Under the pieces are notes generated by a model. The model did not search any database and was not told where the DNA came from. It saw only the letters and a program-made list of their open reading frames with translations. The translations under genes and the position numbers were made by a program. Shown piece after piece: positions 7,992-15,599 of a stretch of DNA of 64,000 nt. Source of the DNA: UBA10364 sp049611965. Lineage in GTDB: Bacteria; Bacteroidota; Bacteroidia; Flavobacteriales; Schleiferiaceae. The stretch is taken from contig JBMZBC010000001.1 of assembly GCA_049611965.1 (NCBI GenBank), positions 62,001 to 126,000 on the forward strand. Direction: 5' to 3'. The first letter of the stretch is position 1, and every line of letters begins with the position of its first letter.

Positions 7992-9528
7992 CCTAACTTT
8001 TGGGCAAAATGTTGAGGGATTGGAGCACGAGTATTTTACCACGCGTAATAGCCCGCATGCGCAATACCAACGATTTACTTATCGCTACCAAAACATCCCA
8101 ATTCTCGAGCATCAGTACTTGGAAATTCGGTCGCTAGATGGCAACATGATTAAAAGGAAATCATCATTAAGTCAAGAAGCCCGTGCCGCTCTTAACCCGT
8201 CTCTAGAAGGTCCATATCTCTTGTGGAGGTCCAACAACTGGCTGTCAGTTAGACCTGATACGATTAACGACGGAGTTGAACATTCTGTATCATTCTATAA
8301 TTCTGAAAATGAATTGATTGAAAAACTAGACTTAAACCTGCATTTTAACGATACGACTGTGCAGGTTCGTGTTTTCAACCCAGATCCATTGACACCCAAC
8401 AACTTAAGTTATGGCGGTATTTATACTGACATGAATGATGGCAATGCAGGGATTCTTGACAGTTTGACTGTACTCGACTCTGTGACCGTAGATGTTGTAA
8501 ATGATACTGTTCGTTTGAAAAACGATTACATACATGTGATTGACTTCGATGCACCGTATATCAGCATCAGTACTGACCCTAACAATTGGGTTTCAGGAAG
8601 AGCCAACGATGAATTTGAACAAGTGATGGTAACCTACCACATTACCAAACAAAACGAATACCTGAAGTCATTGGGCTACGGAAACATTCTCAATTATGCC
8701 ATACATGTAGATCCTCAAGCATTAAATGGACAGGACAACTCAATGTTTAACTGGGGTACTAACCCTCCCCGCCTATTTTTTGGAGAAGGCGGAGTAGACG
8801 ATGCGGAAGATGCAGATGTAATCATCCATGAACTTGGACACGCAATTAGTCACGGTGCTGCTCCAGCCTCGACGAATGGTGACGAAAGACGAACTTTTGA
8901 TGAAGCATTAGGCGACTATTTTGCGGAGCGCTACGGTAGAATAAGCGGCGTTCAAAGTACGCGCATATTCGATTGGGACGGTAATAACACCTTTTGGAAC
9001 GGACGAAGTGCTGTTTATGACGGTCAAAAGGATTACAATACAATTAGTTCATTTTGGAATATCTACCAGCACACTGATATTATGGTAGGTGCAATGCTAG
9101 AGTTTAGCGCAGCTACCTCAGTGAATGACTCACTCGCGGATAAAATAGTTTTAGAAAGCTTGTATCAACTCATGTCCTTTCAAAGTTTACGCGACATCGC
9201 AGAAAATATACTATCCGCTGACTCCATAGTGAATAATGGAAACTACTCTCAAGCCATTTACACAGCATTTGGAGCTCCTAAAAATATATTAAGTGGGATA
9301 TCTATTGGAGAGGAGATTAAAAGCGAGAAAACACCTTATTTGAGTTATGAAGGTGCTTTCAAAGTTATTTTTCCTGCTCACGAAACTTTTTCGTATCAGA
9401 TATATAGTTTAAACAGTCAACTGATATCATCGGGAACAGCGTCAAATGAATTACATCTGAAGGATATTCCAAGTGTAATTCATGTCACTAGCTCAACGGG
9501 GATTACGACCGTTCTGAAGAAGCCTTAG
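7948..9528 (+). CDS. Secreted zinc metallopeptidase (gluzincin, M4/M36-like) with a weak T9SS-type tail
   Basis: 526 residues. A signal peptide (MSRRIITLLFTLIGSLTFGQ) begins inside the 3' end of the preceding gene, a 44 bp overlap. The catalytic site is HELGHAISH (His294, Glu295, His298), with the third zinc ligand in FDEALGDYFAE (Glu319). Asp-rich segments before it (GGVDDAEDAD) may bind calcium. The last 60 residues (YQIYSLNSQLISSG...) look like a degenerate type A T9SS sorting domain: they lack the usual YPNP entry, so secretion by T9SS is an inference. The N-terminal 190 residues resemble a propeptide. The exact peptidase family is unsure. Confidence 0.78.
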   Translation: MSRRIITLLFTLIGSLTFGQNVEGLEHEYFTTRNSPHAQYQRFTYRYQNIPILEHQYLEIRSLDGNMIKRKSSLSQEARAALNPSLEGPYLLWRSNNWLSVRPDTINDGVEHSVSFYNSENELIEKLDLNLHFNDTTVQVRVFNPDPLTPNNLSYGGIYTDMNDGNAGILDSLTVLDSVTVDVVNDTVRLKNDYIHVIDFDAPYISISTDPNNWVSGRANDEFEQVMVTYHITKQNEYLKSLGYGNILNYAIHVDPQALNGQDNSMFNWGTNPPRLFFGEGGVDDAEDADVIIHELGHAISHGAAPASTNGDERRTFDEALGDYFAERYGRISGVQSTRIFDWDGNNTFWNGRSAVYDGQKDYNTISSFWNIYQHTDIMVGAMLEFSAATSVNDSLADKIVLESLYQLMSFQSLRDIAENILSADSIVNNGNYSQAIYTAFGAPKNILSGISIGEEIKSEKTPYLSYEGAFKVIFPAHETFSYQIYSLNSQLISSGTASNELHLKDIPSVIHVTSSTGITTVLKKP

Positions 9529-9931
9529 ATAAGAGTTCTTTAAAGTCTTCAGGACACTGTTTCGTCTTGAAGGTTTTAGTATCGACAAATACTAATACTA
9601 CTTTACCCGTAACCAGAGTTTTACCCTCTTTATTTTTGAGCACGTGGTAAAATGATATCTTTCTGGAAGGGACTTCTCGAATAGAGGTTTCAAGTACAAG
9701 CTTCTCATCGTATTTCGCACCGGCTTTAAAGTCCATATCGAGATGGACTACTGGAAGCATTGTACCTGACTTTTCCATTTCTGCATAGCTCATACCCAAA
9801 TCGCGCAATAATTCAACGCGACCAACCTCAAAATAGGTAGCATAATTGCCGTAGTAGACCACACCCATTTGATCGGTCTCAGAATATCTAGGACGAAACT
9901 CAAAAATTCCTTTCAAATTTATTTTTTCCAT
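9503..9931 (-). CDS. Acyl-CoA thioesterase (YbgC/4-hydroxybenzoyl-CoA thioesterase family)
   Basis: A 142-residue hot-dog fold protein with the family pattern RPRYSETDQMGVVYYGNYATYFEVGR (about residues 13-38), in which the Asp after ET is the catalytic position. YbgC-like enzymes hydrolyse short acyl-CoAs and are often linked to envelope lipid work; the substrate here is unknown. Its 3' end overlaps the convergent peptidase gene by 26 bp, so the last 8 codons of each gene share DNA. The -7-like box 4 nt before the ATG suggests a leaderless single-gene transcript. Confidence 0.9.
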   Translation of the reverse strand: MEKINLKGIFEFRPRYSETDQMGVVYYGNYATYFEVGRVELLRDLGMSYAEMEKSGTMLPVVHLDMDFKAGAKYDEKLVLETSIREVPSRKISFYHVLKNKEGKTLVTGKVVLVFVDTKTFKTKQCPEDFKELLSKASSERS

Positions 9932-9935
9932 GAGG

Positions 9936-9943
9936 TAAATCTA
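9936..9943 (-). promoter_or_regulatory. -7-like box 4 nt before thioesterase ATG
   Basis: TAGATTTA on the minus strand is one mismatch from TAnnTTTG and ends 4 nt before the ATG at 9931, the spacing seen at several other starts here. No clear TTG lies upstream. Confidence 0.35.
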
Positions 9944-10122
9944 AGATTTTTGAAAGTTGATTTTTGGGAGTGAATCTTCTGCAAGCCTCGAATTTTCAAC
10001 ACATTGAGCCCATAGTGGTATTTTATACTGGAAAAATTTGTCGGTTTTATTTATACATTGATTATCAAGCAGTTACAAATCCCTTAAGAAAAACTTTTTA
10101 TTAACACAACCCTAAAAAAATT

Positions 10123-10152
10123 TTGTTGAAAGAGAATTTATCAACAGATTTG
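10123..10152 (+). promoter_or_regulatory. dnaA: Putative dnaA promoter overlapping a DnaA-box-like site
   Basis: TTG at 10123-10125, a 19 nt spacer and CAGATTTG at 10145-10152 (one mismatch to TAnnTTTG) form a plausible promoter. It would give a leader of about 110 nt. The DnaA-box-like TTATCAACA (10138-10146) abuts and overlaps the -7 box, which would fit autorepression. This is inference from position. Confidence 0.35.
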
Positions 10153-10217
10153 TAATGCAAGCCAAAGAGGAAAATTTTCCTCTACGCCGACCCCTTATTT
10201 TTAAGACACACACGAAC

Positions 10218-10268
10218 ATGGTCTCGAGACTTGAACAACCTCGAGACAGGACCTTTTTTGAGCCATGA
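10218..10268 (+). CDS. Possible 16-codon leader ORF coupled to dnaA
   Basis: ATG at 10218 opens a frame MVSRLEQPRDRTFFEP that ends in TGA at 10266-10268, overlapping the dnaA ATG in an ATGA junction. The same bases contain an 8 bp inverted repeat (10221-10228 with 10240-10247) followed by six T. There is no Shine-Dalgarno sequence. A short frame of this size can occur by chance; the exact stop/start overlap and the hairpin inside it are why it is listed. Confidence 0.25.
   Translation: MVSRLEQPRDRTFFEP
10221..10259 (+). promoter_or_regulatory. Hairpin plus T-run immediately before dnaA start
   Basis: GTCTCGAG (10221-10228) and CTCGAGAC (10240-10247) are perfect inverted repeats with an 11 nt loop. 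The left arm is part of a self-palindrome GTCTCGAGAC. Six nt later comes TTTTTT (10254-10259), and dnaA starts at 10265. It resembles an attenuator or a block on initiation, but the 6 nt between stem and T-run is long for a classical terminator. Confidence 0.45.
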
Positions 10269-11698
10269 GTAAAACAGTTGGGACTATTTGGAATGAAGCT
10301 TTAGAATTTATCAAGGATAACGTGGATGACCAGTGCTATGACACCTGGTTTTCGCCTATCAAACCGATTAAAATTCAAGGTATTGTTCTAACGGTCCAAG
10401 TTCCTTCCAAATTCTTCTACGAGTACCTTGAGGAAAACTATATTTCTTTACTCAAAGCAGCTATTACTAAAGGTCTAGGTGAAGGTGCTAAGCTTGTATA
10501 TAGTATAGTCATGGAGAACTCTTATGACAACAGTACGCCACCAACAATGAAACTCCCTAGTTCAGGACGTCGTAAGCACAAGCCTCAGAGTGTCAACATG
10601 CCTGTGGCTATTACCAATGAAAAGAGTATCAAAAATCCTTTTGTGATCCCTGGATTGCAAAAGTTGAATATTGATAGTCAATTGAATCCTAACTACACTT
10701 TCGATAATTTTATCGAGGGTGATTGTAATAGATTGGCAAGATCAGCGGGTTTAGCAGTTGGAAAGAATCCTGGAGGAACTTCATTCAATCCATTAATGCT
10801 TTATGGAGGTGTTGGACTTGGTAAAACACACTTAGCACATTCTATCGGTGTAGAAATCAAAGACAACTACCCTGAAAAGACCGTATTGTATGTAAGTGCT
10901 GAGAAATTCACGCAACAATTCATCGATAGCATTCGCAATAACTCAAAAAACGACTTCGTACACTTCTATCAAATGATTGATGTTTTGATTATTGATGATG
11001 TGCAGAGTTTCTCAGGAAAAGAGAAGACCCAAGATGTATTCTTTGAAATCTTTAACCACCTACATCAAAACGGAAAGCAAATTATCCTGACCTCGGATAG
11101 AGCTCCTGTGGAACTTCAAGGGATGGAACAGCGCCTGTTAAGTCGCTTCAAGTGGGGATTAAGCGCTGATTTACAAAAACCAGGACTTGAGACCCGAGTA
11201 GCCATCTTGGGTAAAAAATTGTACAACGACGGTATTGAGGTAGAGCAAGACATTGTTGAGTTTATCGCCTACTCTATCAATTCTAATGTACGTGAACTCG
11301 AAGGTGCTCTTATTAGCATTCTAGCGCAAAGCTCGTTGAATAAGAAGCAAATCACCATGGAATTGGTAAAGTCAATGGTTGATAAGTTCGTAAAGAGCAC
11401 GACACGTGAAATTTCGATTGATTTTATCCAAAAAGTTGTTTGCGATTACTTCGATATGCCATTAGAGTTACTCAAATCGAAGACTCGTAAGAGAGAGATT
11501 GTACAAGCCCGTCAATTGAGCATGTATTTCTCAAAACAATTGACCAAAAACAGCCTTGCTTCTATTGGTCAGCAGTGTGGGAATAAAGACCACGCTACAG
11601 TACTGCACGCCTGCCGTACAGTGAACAATTTGAAAGAAACAGATAAGCGATTTAAGACTTACGTGGATGATCTACAAAAGAGATTAACACTCGCTTAA
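10265..11698 (+). CDS. dnaA: Chromosomal replication initiator DnaA
   Basis: 477 residues, normal length. Domain I (TIWNEALEFIKDNVDDQCYDTWFSPI) is followed by a linker of about 50 residues, then the AAA+ core with Walker A GGVGLGKTH (181-189), Walker B VLIIDDVQ (240-247) and an Arg finger in EQRLLSRFKWG. The C-terminal DNA-binding domain carries the DnaA signature KDHATVLHACRTV. DnaA-ATP melts the origin to start replication. The start is fixed by MSKTVGTIWN; no Shine-Dalgarno is visible, and the short upstream ORF overlaps the start codon. A strong terminator follows 25 bp after the stop. Confidence 0.98.
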   Translation: MSKTVGTIWNEALEFIKDNVDDQCYDTWFSPIKPIKIQGIVLTVQVPSKFFYEYLEENYISLLKAAITKGLGEGAKLVYSIVMENSYDNSTPPTMKLPSSGRRKHKPQSVNMPVAITNEKSIKNPFVIPGLQKLNIDSQLNPNYTFDNFIEGDCNRLARSAGLAVGKNPGGTSFNPLMLYGGVGLGKTHLAHSIGVEIKDNYPEKTVLYVSAEKFTQQFIDSIRNNSKNDFVHFYQMIDVLIIDDVQSFSGKEKTQDVFFEIFNHLHQNGKQIILTSDRAPVELQGMEQRLLSRFKWGLSADLQKPGLETRVAILGKKLYNDGIEVEQDIVEFIAYSINSNVRELEGALISILAQSSLNKKQITMELVKSMVDKFVKSTTREISIDFIQKVVCDYFDMPLELLKSKTRKREIVQARQLSMYFSKQLTKNSLASIGQQCGNKDHATVLHACRTVNNLKETDKRFKTYVDDLQKRLTLA

Positions 11699-11722
11699 TT
11701 TTATATTACGAATGCATAAAAG

Positions 11723-11753
11723 AGTCAGTATCTTCGGGTACTGACTTTTTTTT
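11723..11753 (+). terminator. Strong intrinsic terminator between dnaA and the phosphatase gene
   Basis: A 10 bp stem, AGTCAGTATC with GGTACTGACT (one G-T pair), closes on a stable TTCG tetraloop and runs into eight T (11746-11753). The next base is the A of the downstream ATG, so the T-run touches the start codon. Confidence 0.92.
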
Positions 11754-12200
11754 ATGAATATACTTATGGTATGCTTGGGAAACATTTGCCGTTCTCCCCT
11801 TGCACATGGAATTTTAGAATCAAAAGCACCAAAGGGCTGGCATATTGACAGTGCGGGTACGTCCGGTTGGCACGAAGGTGAGCGACCTGATACACGATCT
11901 ATTATAACGGCAAAAGGTCGCGGATTGAATATAGACAACCAGCGGTCTCGACCATTTTTAGCCGAAGATTTCGAACTGTTCGATGTAATTTTCGCGATGG
12001 ACAGCTCCAACTACACGAACATTACTCGACTTGCTCCGGATGAAGTATCAAAAGAAAAAGTGCGCTTAATTATGAATGAAGCTCATCCCGGAGAAAACAG
12101 GCAAGTACCTGATCCATATACAGGTGGACAGCGTGGTTTCGAAGATGTATATGATATGCTTGAGTTAGCCATAGATAAATTCTTAGAAAAATACTCATGA
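11754..12200 (+). CDS. Low-molecular-weight protein-tyrosine phosphatase
   Basis: 148 residues with the P-loop VCLGNICRSP at the N-terminus (C-x5-R-S; catalytic Cys at residue 7) and the general-acid DPYTGG near the C-terminus (about 122-127). Relatives dephosphorylate tyrosine residues, often on exopolysaccharide kinases, but no such kinase is in this window. The first ATG (MNILMVCLGN) gives the usual N-terminus and sits directly on the end of the dnaA terminator. No other leader or promoter is evident. It overlaps the next gene by 4 bp (ATGA). Confidence 0.93.
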   Translation: MNILMVCLGNICRSPLAHGILESKAPKGWHIDSAGTSGWHEGERPDTRSIITAKGRGLNIDNQRSRPFLAEDFELFDVIFAMDSSNYTNITRLAPDEVSKEKVRLIMNEAHPGENRQVPDPYTGGQRGFEDVYDMLELAIDKFLEKYS

Positions 12201-12895
12201 AAGGAACTATCTACCTTATTCCTAATAGCTTAGGAGAAGATAACTTCTCTGAAATACTTCCTGCAGATGTAGTGAACATCATTAATTCACTAGAGTATTT
12301 TATTGTGGAAAATGAGAAAACAGCTCGAGCCTTTATCAAGCGTCTACTTCCGGAAAAAGTACAGCGAGATATCAATATGGAAATTCTTGACAAGCACACC
12401 GATCCATTGGACTTGCCTGGTTTTTTAAAACCAGTAGAAAGCGGTGAAAATGTTGGAATTATTTCAGAGGCTGGAGTCCCTTGTGTTGCAGATCCTGGAG
12501 CAGAGATAGTCAGTATTGCTCATCGCAAAGGACTTTCTGTTAAACCCTTAGTCGGGCCTTCCTCTATTCTACTCGCTCTTATGAGCAGCGGATTTAACGG
12601 ACAACAATTCACCTTTCGTGGATACCTTCCCTTCGATCAAGGGATTCGCAAGCGGGTATTTCAAGCGATGACAAAGGATTTAAAGGATGGAATTACTCAA
12701 ATCTTTATGGAGACCCCCTACCGTAATAATAAGCTTGTGGAAGAGCTCTTAAAAGTCCTTCATCCCGAGACAAAGTTGTGCATTGCATGCGATATCACGC
12801 TGCAAAATGAGTACATTCAAACTAAGACTATTGCCGATTGGGCAAAGAATTTGCCTGATTTACACAAACGACCAACCATTTTTCTCCTCGACTAA
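12197..12895 (+). CDS. SAM-dependent methyltransferase, RsmI-like tetrapyrrole-methylase fold
   Basis: 232 residues. Motifs GTIYLIPNSLGED at the N-terminus, GIISEAGVPCVADPGAEIV (about 93-111) and GPSSILLALMSSGFNGQQFTF (about 120-140) place it near RsmI, the 16S rRNA C1402 2'-O-methyltransferase. The N-terminus is divergent (PNSLGED rather than PIGN), so it is probably the shorter paralogue common in Bacteroidota, with an unconfirmed target. The start overlaps the phosphatase stop, and the ppGpp synthetase ATG follows its stop immediately, making a three-gene unit. Confidence 0.85.
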   Translation: MKGTIYLIPNSLGEDNFSEILPADVVNIINSLEYFIVENEKTARAFIKRLLPEKVQRDINMEILDKHTDPLDLPGFLKPVESGENVGIISEAGVPCVADPGAEIVSIAHRKGLSVKPLVGPSSILLALMSSGFNGQQFTFRGYLPFDQGIRKRVFQAMTKDLKDGITQIFMETPYRNNKLVEELLKVLHPETKLCIACDITLQNEYIQTKTIADWAKNLPDLHKRPTIFLLD

Positions 12896-15121
12896 ATGAC
12901 CGATTGGAACCCAGAAGATAAAGCACTCATTGACAATGCGTTCAAAGATTTATTGAACAGCATAGAATACAAGACGGACAAGGACGATGTCGATTTGATA
13001 AAGCGTGCTTTTCGACTTGCCAATGATGCTCACAATGGGATTCGAAGAAAAACAGGAGAACCCTATATCACACATCCTATTGAAGTTGCACAAATTGTTG
13101 CCACAGAAATAGGTCTTGGCCCTACGAGCATTGCCACTGCGTTGATGCATGATGTTGTTGAAGACAGCGATTATACGCTAGACGACATTGAAAGTATGTT
13201 TGGAAAGAACATTTCCAAACTCATCGATGGTTTGACAAAGATCAGTGGCGTTACGACTGTTGACAATAATATGCAACTTGAAAATTACCGGAAAATGCTT
13301 CTCACAATCAGTGATGATATCCGTGTAATACTTATAAAGATTGCTGATCGTATGCACAACATGCGCACTATGCATGGAATGCCTTCGCATAAGCAACTTA
13401 CCAAGGCTTCTGAAACCCTATATATTTACGCTCCACTAGCACATCGATTGGGTTTATACCGCATTAAGACTGAACTCGAAGATCAAAGTCTAAAGTACAC
13501 TGAGCCAGAAGTCTATACGGAGATTTATGATCAGATGGAAGCTCTAGAAAAAGCGGATTTCACATACTTAAACAAATTTGTTGCGACAGTAGAGAAAGAG
13601 CTTAATGCGGCAGGGTTATCCTTTAAAATTAAGAAACGGACAAAGAGCATATATTCCATTCGTCGTAAGATGAAAAACCAAGGTGTACGCTTTGATGAAG
13701 TCTATGATAAGTATGCTATCCGTATTATTCTGAATACTTCATTGGAGCAAGAAAAAGCGGATTGTTGGAAAGCATACTCGCTTGTCACCGAAAACTACAG
13801 TCCTAATCCACTTCGCTTACGGGATTGGATTTCCTCTCCGAAAAGCAATGGTTACGAGAGTCTCCATACTACAGTAATGGGACCAGACGGTAGATGGGTC
13901 GAAGTTCAAATACGAACTGCCAGAATGGATGATGTTGCCGAAAACGGCTTCGCAGCGCATTGGAAATATAAAGAAGATAGCTCTGGATCGAATTCATTGG
14001 ATTCCTGGTTGATGCGGATTAAGGAGTTTTTAGATGACCCAGATAACGATAATGAAGATTTCATCGAAAGTTTTCAGATGAATCTTTTTGCTTCGGAGAT
14101 TTTCGTTTTTACCCCAAAAGGAGAAATGCGTACGCTTCCGAAAGGAGCTACTGCGCTTGATTTTGCTTTTGATATACATAGCGATGTTGGAGCGCGCTGC
14201 CTAGGGACTAAGGTCAATGGAAAATTGGTTCCACTTTCTACCCCTCTTAAATCAGGTGATCAGGTTGAAATCTTGACTTCCATGAAGCAAGAGCCAAAGG
14301 AAGATTGGCTGAGTTTTGTTAAAACAGGAAAGGCGAAGCAACGCATTAAAAGATCGCTGAAAAAGGAAAAACAAATAATCTCCGGCCAAGGTTATATGAT
14401 GCTTGAGCGCAAATTGCGCGTGCTAAAGCTAAAAGCGACTTCAAGTAATATTCAAAAGCTGGTCAATTATTACGGTTTAAAGAACCCTGAAGAATTGTAC
14501 TACAAAGTTGGGCTTGGTGTTATAGACAACAAGAAGCTTCGTCAGTATGCAAGAGAGACTTCGGGCCTTGTGAACTATTTCCGTTCAAGAATCGTCAAGA
14601 GTTCTTACGCCAAAGCAAAGCTTACGAATAAAGGACAAAAGTCAAAAGATTCTGGCGCAGAACATGTTGAACTTGTCTTCGGAAATGACGAACAACAACT
14701 TGACTATTCTCTGGCCAAATGCTGCTCCCCCTTGCCTGGCGAACGTGTATTTGGCTTTATTACAACCGCAGAAGGCATCAAGGTGCATAGACACGATTGT
14801 CCTAACGCTGTAATGCTCCAAGGACGATTCGCAAATAGGGTCATGAAAGCAAACTGGATTGCCACCGAACGAGCCAAGGTGACCGTGAATATTGAAATTA
14901 TGGGGGCGGACAGAATGGGTATCGTAAATGATGTCACTAAAATCGTTTCTGGGGACTTAAATATCAATATTAAAGCCATTTCCTTCTCTGTCGATGATGG
15001 GTTATTCACAGGTCAATTAACCATTGAAGTCGCTGATAAAGTGGGATTGACCGACACTATTAACAATATCAAGTCTCTAGAGGGAATTAGCGCCGTAAAT
15101 AGGGTGGGTAAATTCAATTAG
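12896..15121 (+). CDS. Bifunctional (p)ppGpp synthetase/hydrolase (RelA/SpoT family)
   Basis: 741 residues with all four domains. The HD hydrolase has YITHPIEVAQIV (His60), LMHDVVEDSD (His85-Asp86) and DRMHNMRTM. The synthetase has the typical SPKSNGYESLHTTV and EVQIRTARMDDVAENGFAAH. A TGS domain (EIFVFTPKGEMRTLPKGATALDF...) and a C-terminal ACT domain (about 670-741) follow. Intact HD residues imply hydrolase activity as in SpoT/Rel. It governs the stringent response by making and degrading ppGpp. It starts directly after the preceding stop codon, so it is in the operon behind the phosphatase. Confidence 0.97.
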   Translation: MTDWNPEDKALIDNAFKDLLNSIEYKTDKDDVDLIKRAFRLANDAHNGIRRKTGEPYITHPIEVAQIVATEIGLGPTSIATALMHDVVEDSDYTLDDIESMFGKNISKLIDGLTKISGVTTVDNNMQLENYRKMLLTISDDIRVILIKIADRMHNMRTMHGMPSHKQLTKASETLYIYAPLAHRLGLYRIKTELEDQSLKYTEPEVYTEIYDQMEALEKADFTYLNKFVATVEKELNAAGLSFKIKKRTKSIYSIRRKMKNQGVRFDEVYDKYAIRIILNTSLEQEKADCWKAYSLVTENYSPNPLRLRDWISSPKSNGYESLHTTVMGPDGRWVEVQIRTARMDDVAENGFAAHWKYKEDSSGSNSLDSWLMRIKEFLDDPDNDNEDFIESFQMNLFASEIFVFTPKGEMRTLPKGATALDFAFDIHSDVGARCLGTKVNGKLVPLSTPLKSGDQVEILTSMKQEPKEDWLSFVKTGKAKQRIKRSLKKEKQIISGQGYMMLERKLRVLKLKATSSNIQKLVNYYGLKNPEELYYKVGLGVIDNKKLRQYARETSGLVNYFRSRIVKSSYAKAKLTNKGQKSKDSGAEHVELVFGNDEQQLDYSLAKCCSPLPGERVFGFITTAEGIKVHRHDCPNAVMLQGRFANRVMKANWIATERAKVTVNIEIMGADRMGIVNDVTKIVSGDLNINIKAISFSVDDGLFTGQLTIEVADKVGLTDTINNIKSLEGISAVNRVGKFN

Positions 15122-15150
15122 TAGAAGTATTTTAGCGCTTTAGTTCTCAC

Positions 15151-15588
15151 ATGAGCCATTTAGACGCACAGGAACAAGTAAAAAAGGTGTTTAGCACTTT
15201 TCTGGAGGAAAACAAGCAACGTAAAACTCCCGAACGCTTCGCCATACTTAAAGAGGTCTACGAGAGTAATGATCACTTTGATGTTGAGACCCTGTATCTA
15301 AACATGAAATCTAAGAACTACCGAGTATCGAGAGCAACACTCTACAACACCATTGAATTACTGCTTACTTGTGGATTGATTCGAAGACACCAGTTTGGTC
15401 AAAACCAAAGCTTCTATGAGAAATCATATTTCAACAAGCAGCACGATCATGTTATTTTAGACTCAGGTGAAGTATATGAGTTCTGCGATCCTAGAATTGA
15501 AAACATTAAAAAAACGATAGAGGAAGTCTTCAACGTAGATGTAAGCAGCCACAGCTTATACTTCTATGCAAAGAAGAAGGAATTCTAA
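15151..15588 (+). CDS. Fur-family transcriptional regulator
   Basis: 145 residues with the Fur winged-helix N-terminus (RKTPERFAILKEVYESNDHFDVETLYLNM and RVSRATLYNTIELLLTCGLI) and the dimerisation/metal region QHDHVILDSGEVYEFCDPRIE. It lacks the paired CxxC structural zinc motifs of classical Fur, leaving only scattered Cys. Which metal or redox signal it senses cannot be read off. It lies 29 bp after the ppGpp synthetase and 11 bp before purA; a -7-like TATTTTAG occurs 15 nt before the ATG. It may be part of the long operon with an internal promoter. Confidence 0.92.
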   Translation: MSHLDAQEQVKKVFSTFLEENKQRKTPERFAILKEVYESNDHFDVETLYLNMKSKNYRVSRATLYNTIELLLTCGLIRRHQFGQNQSFYEKSYFNKQHDHVILDSGEVYEFCDPRIENIKKTIEEVFNVDVSSHSLYFYAKKKEF

Positions 15589-15599
15589 TTACTGAAGCC

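Larger units (their letters stand above)
9932..10264. other. 333 bp intergenic region upstream of dnaA
   Basis: This is the longest non-coding stretch in the window and is A/T-rich, with runs such as CCTAAAAAAATTTTG. It holds one DnaA-box-like site TTATCAACA at 10138-10146 (one mismatch to TTATCCACA), a small palindrome TTGATTATCAA near 10060, a putative promoter (10123-10152) and a hairpin/short ORF next to dnaA. A single weak box is not enough to call a replication origin, and no cluster of boxes is visible. Confidence 0.6.

Noticed and set aside
9932..10264. Replication origin next to dnaA
   Set aside because: Only one near-match DnaA box is visible; origins need a cluster and an unwinding element, and Bacteroidota often have oriC away from dnaA.
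14704..15009. 101-codon minus-strand frame opposite the ppGpp synthetase ACT region
   Set aside because: It is fully antisense to conserved coding sequence with no own start signals.
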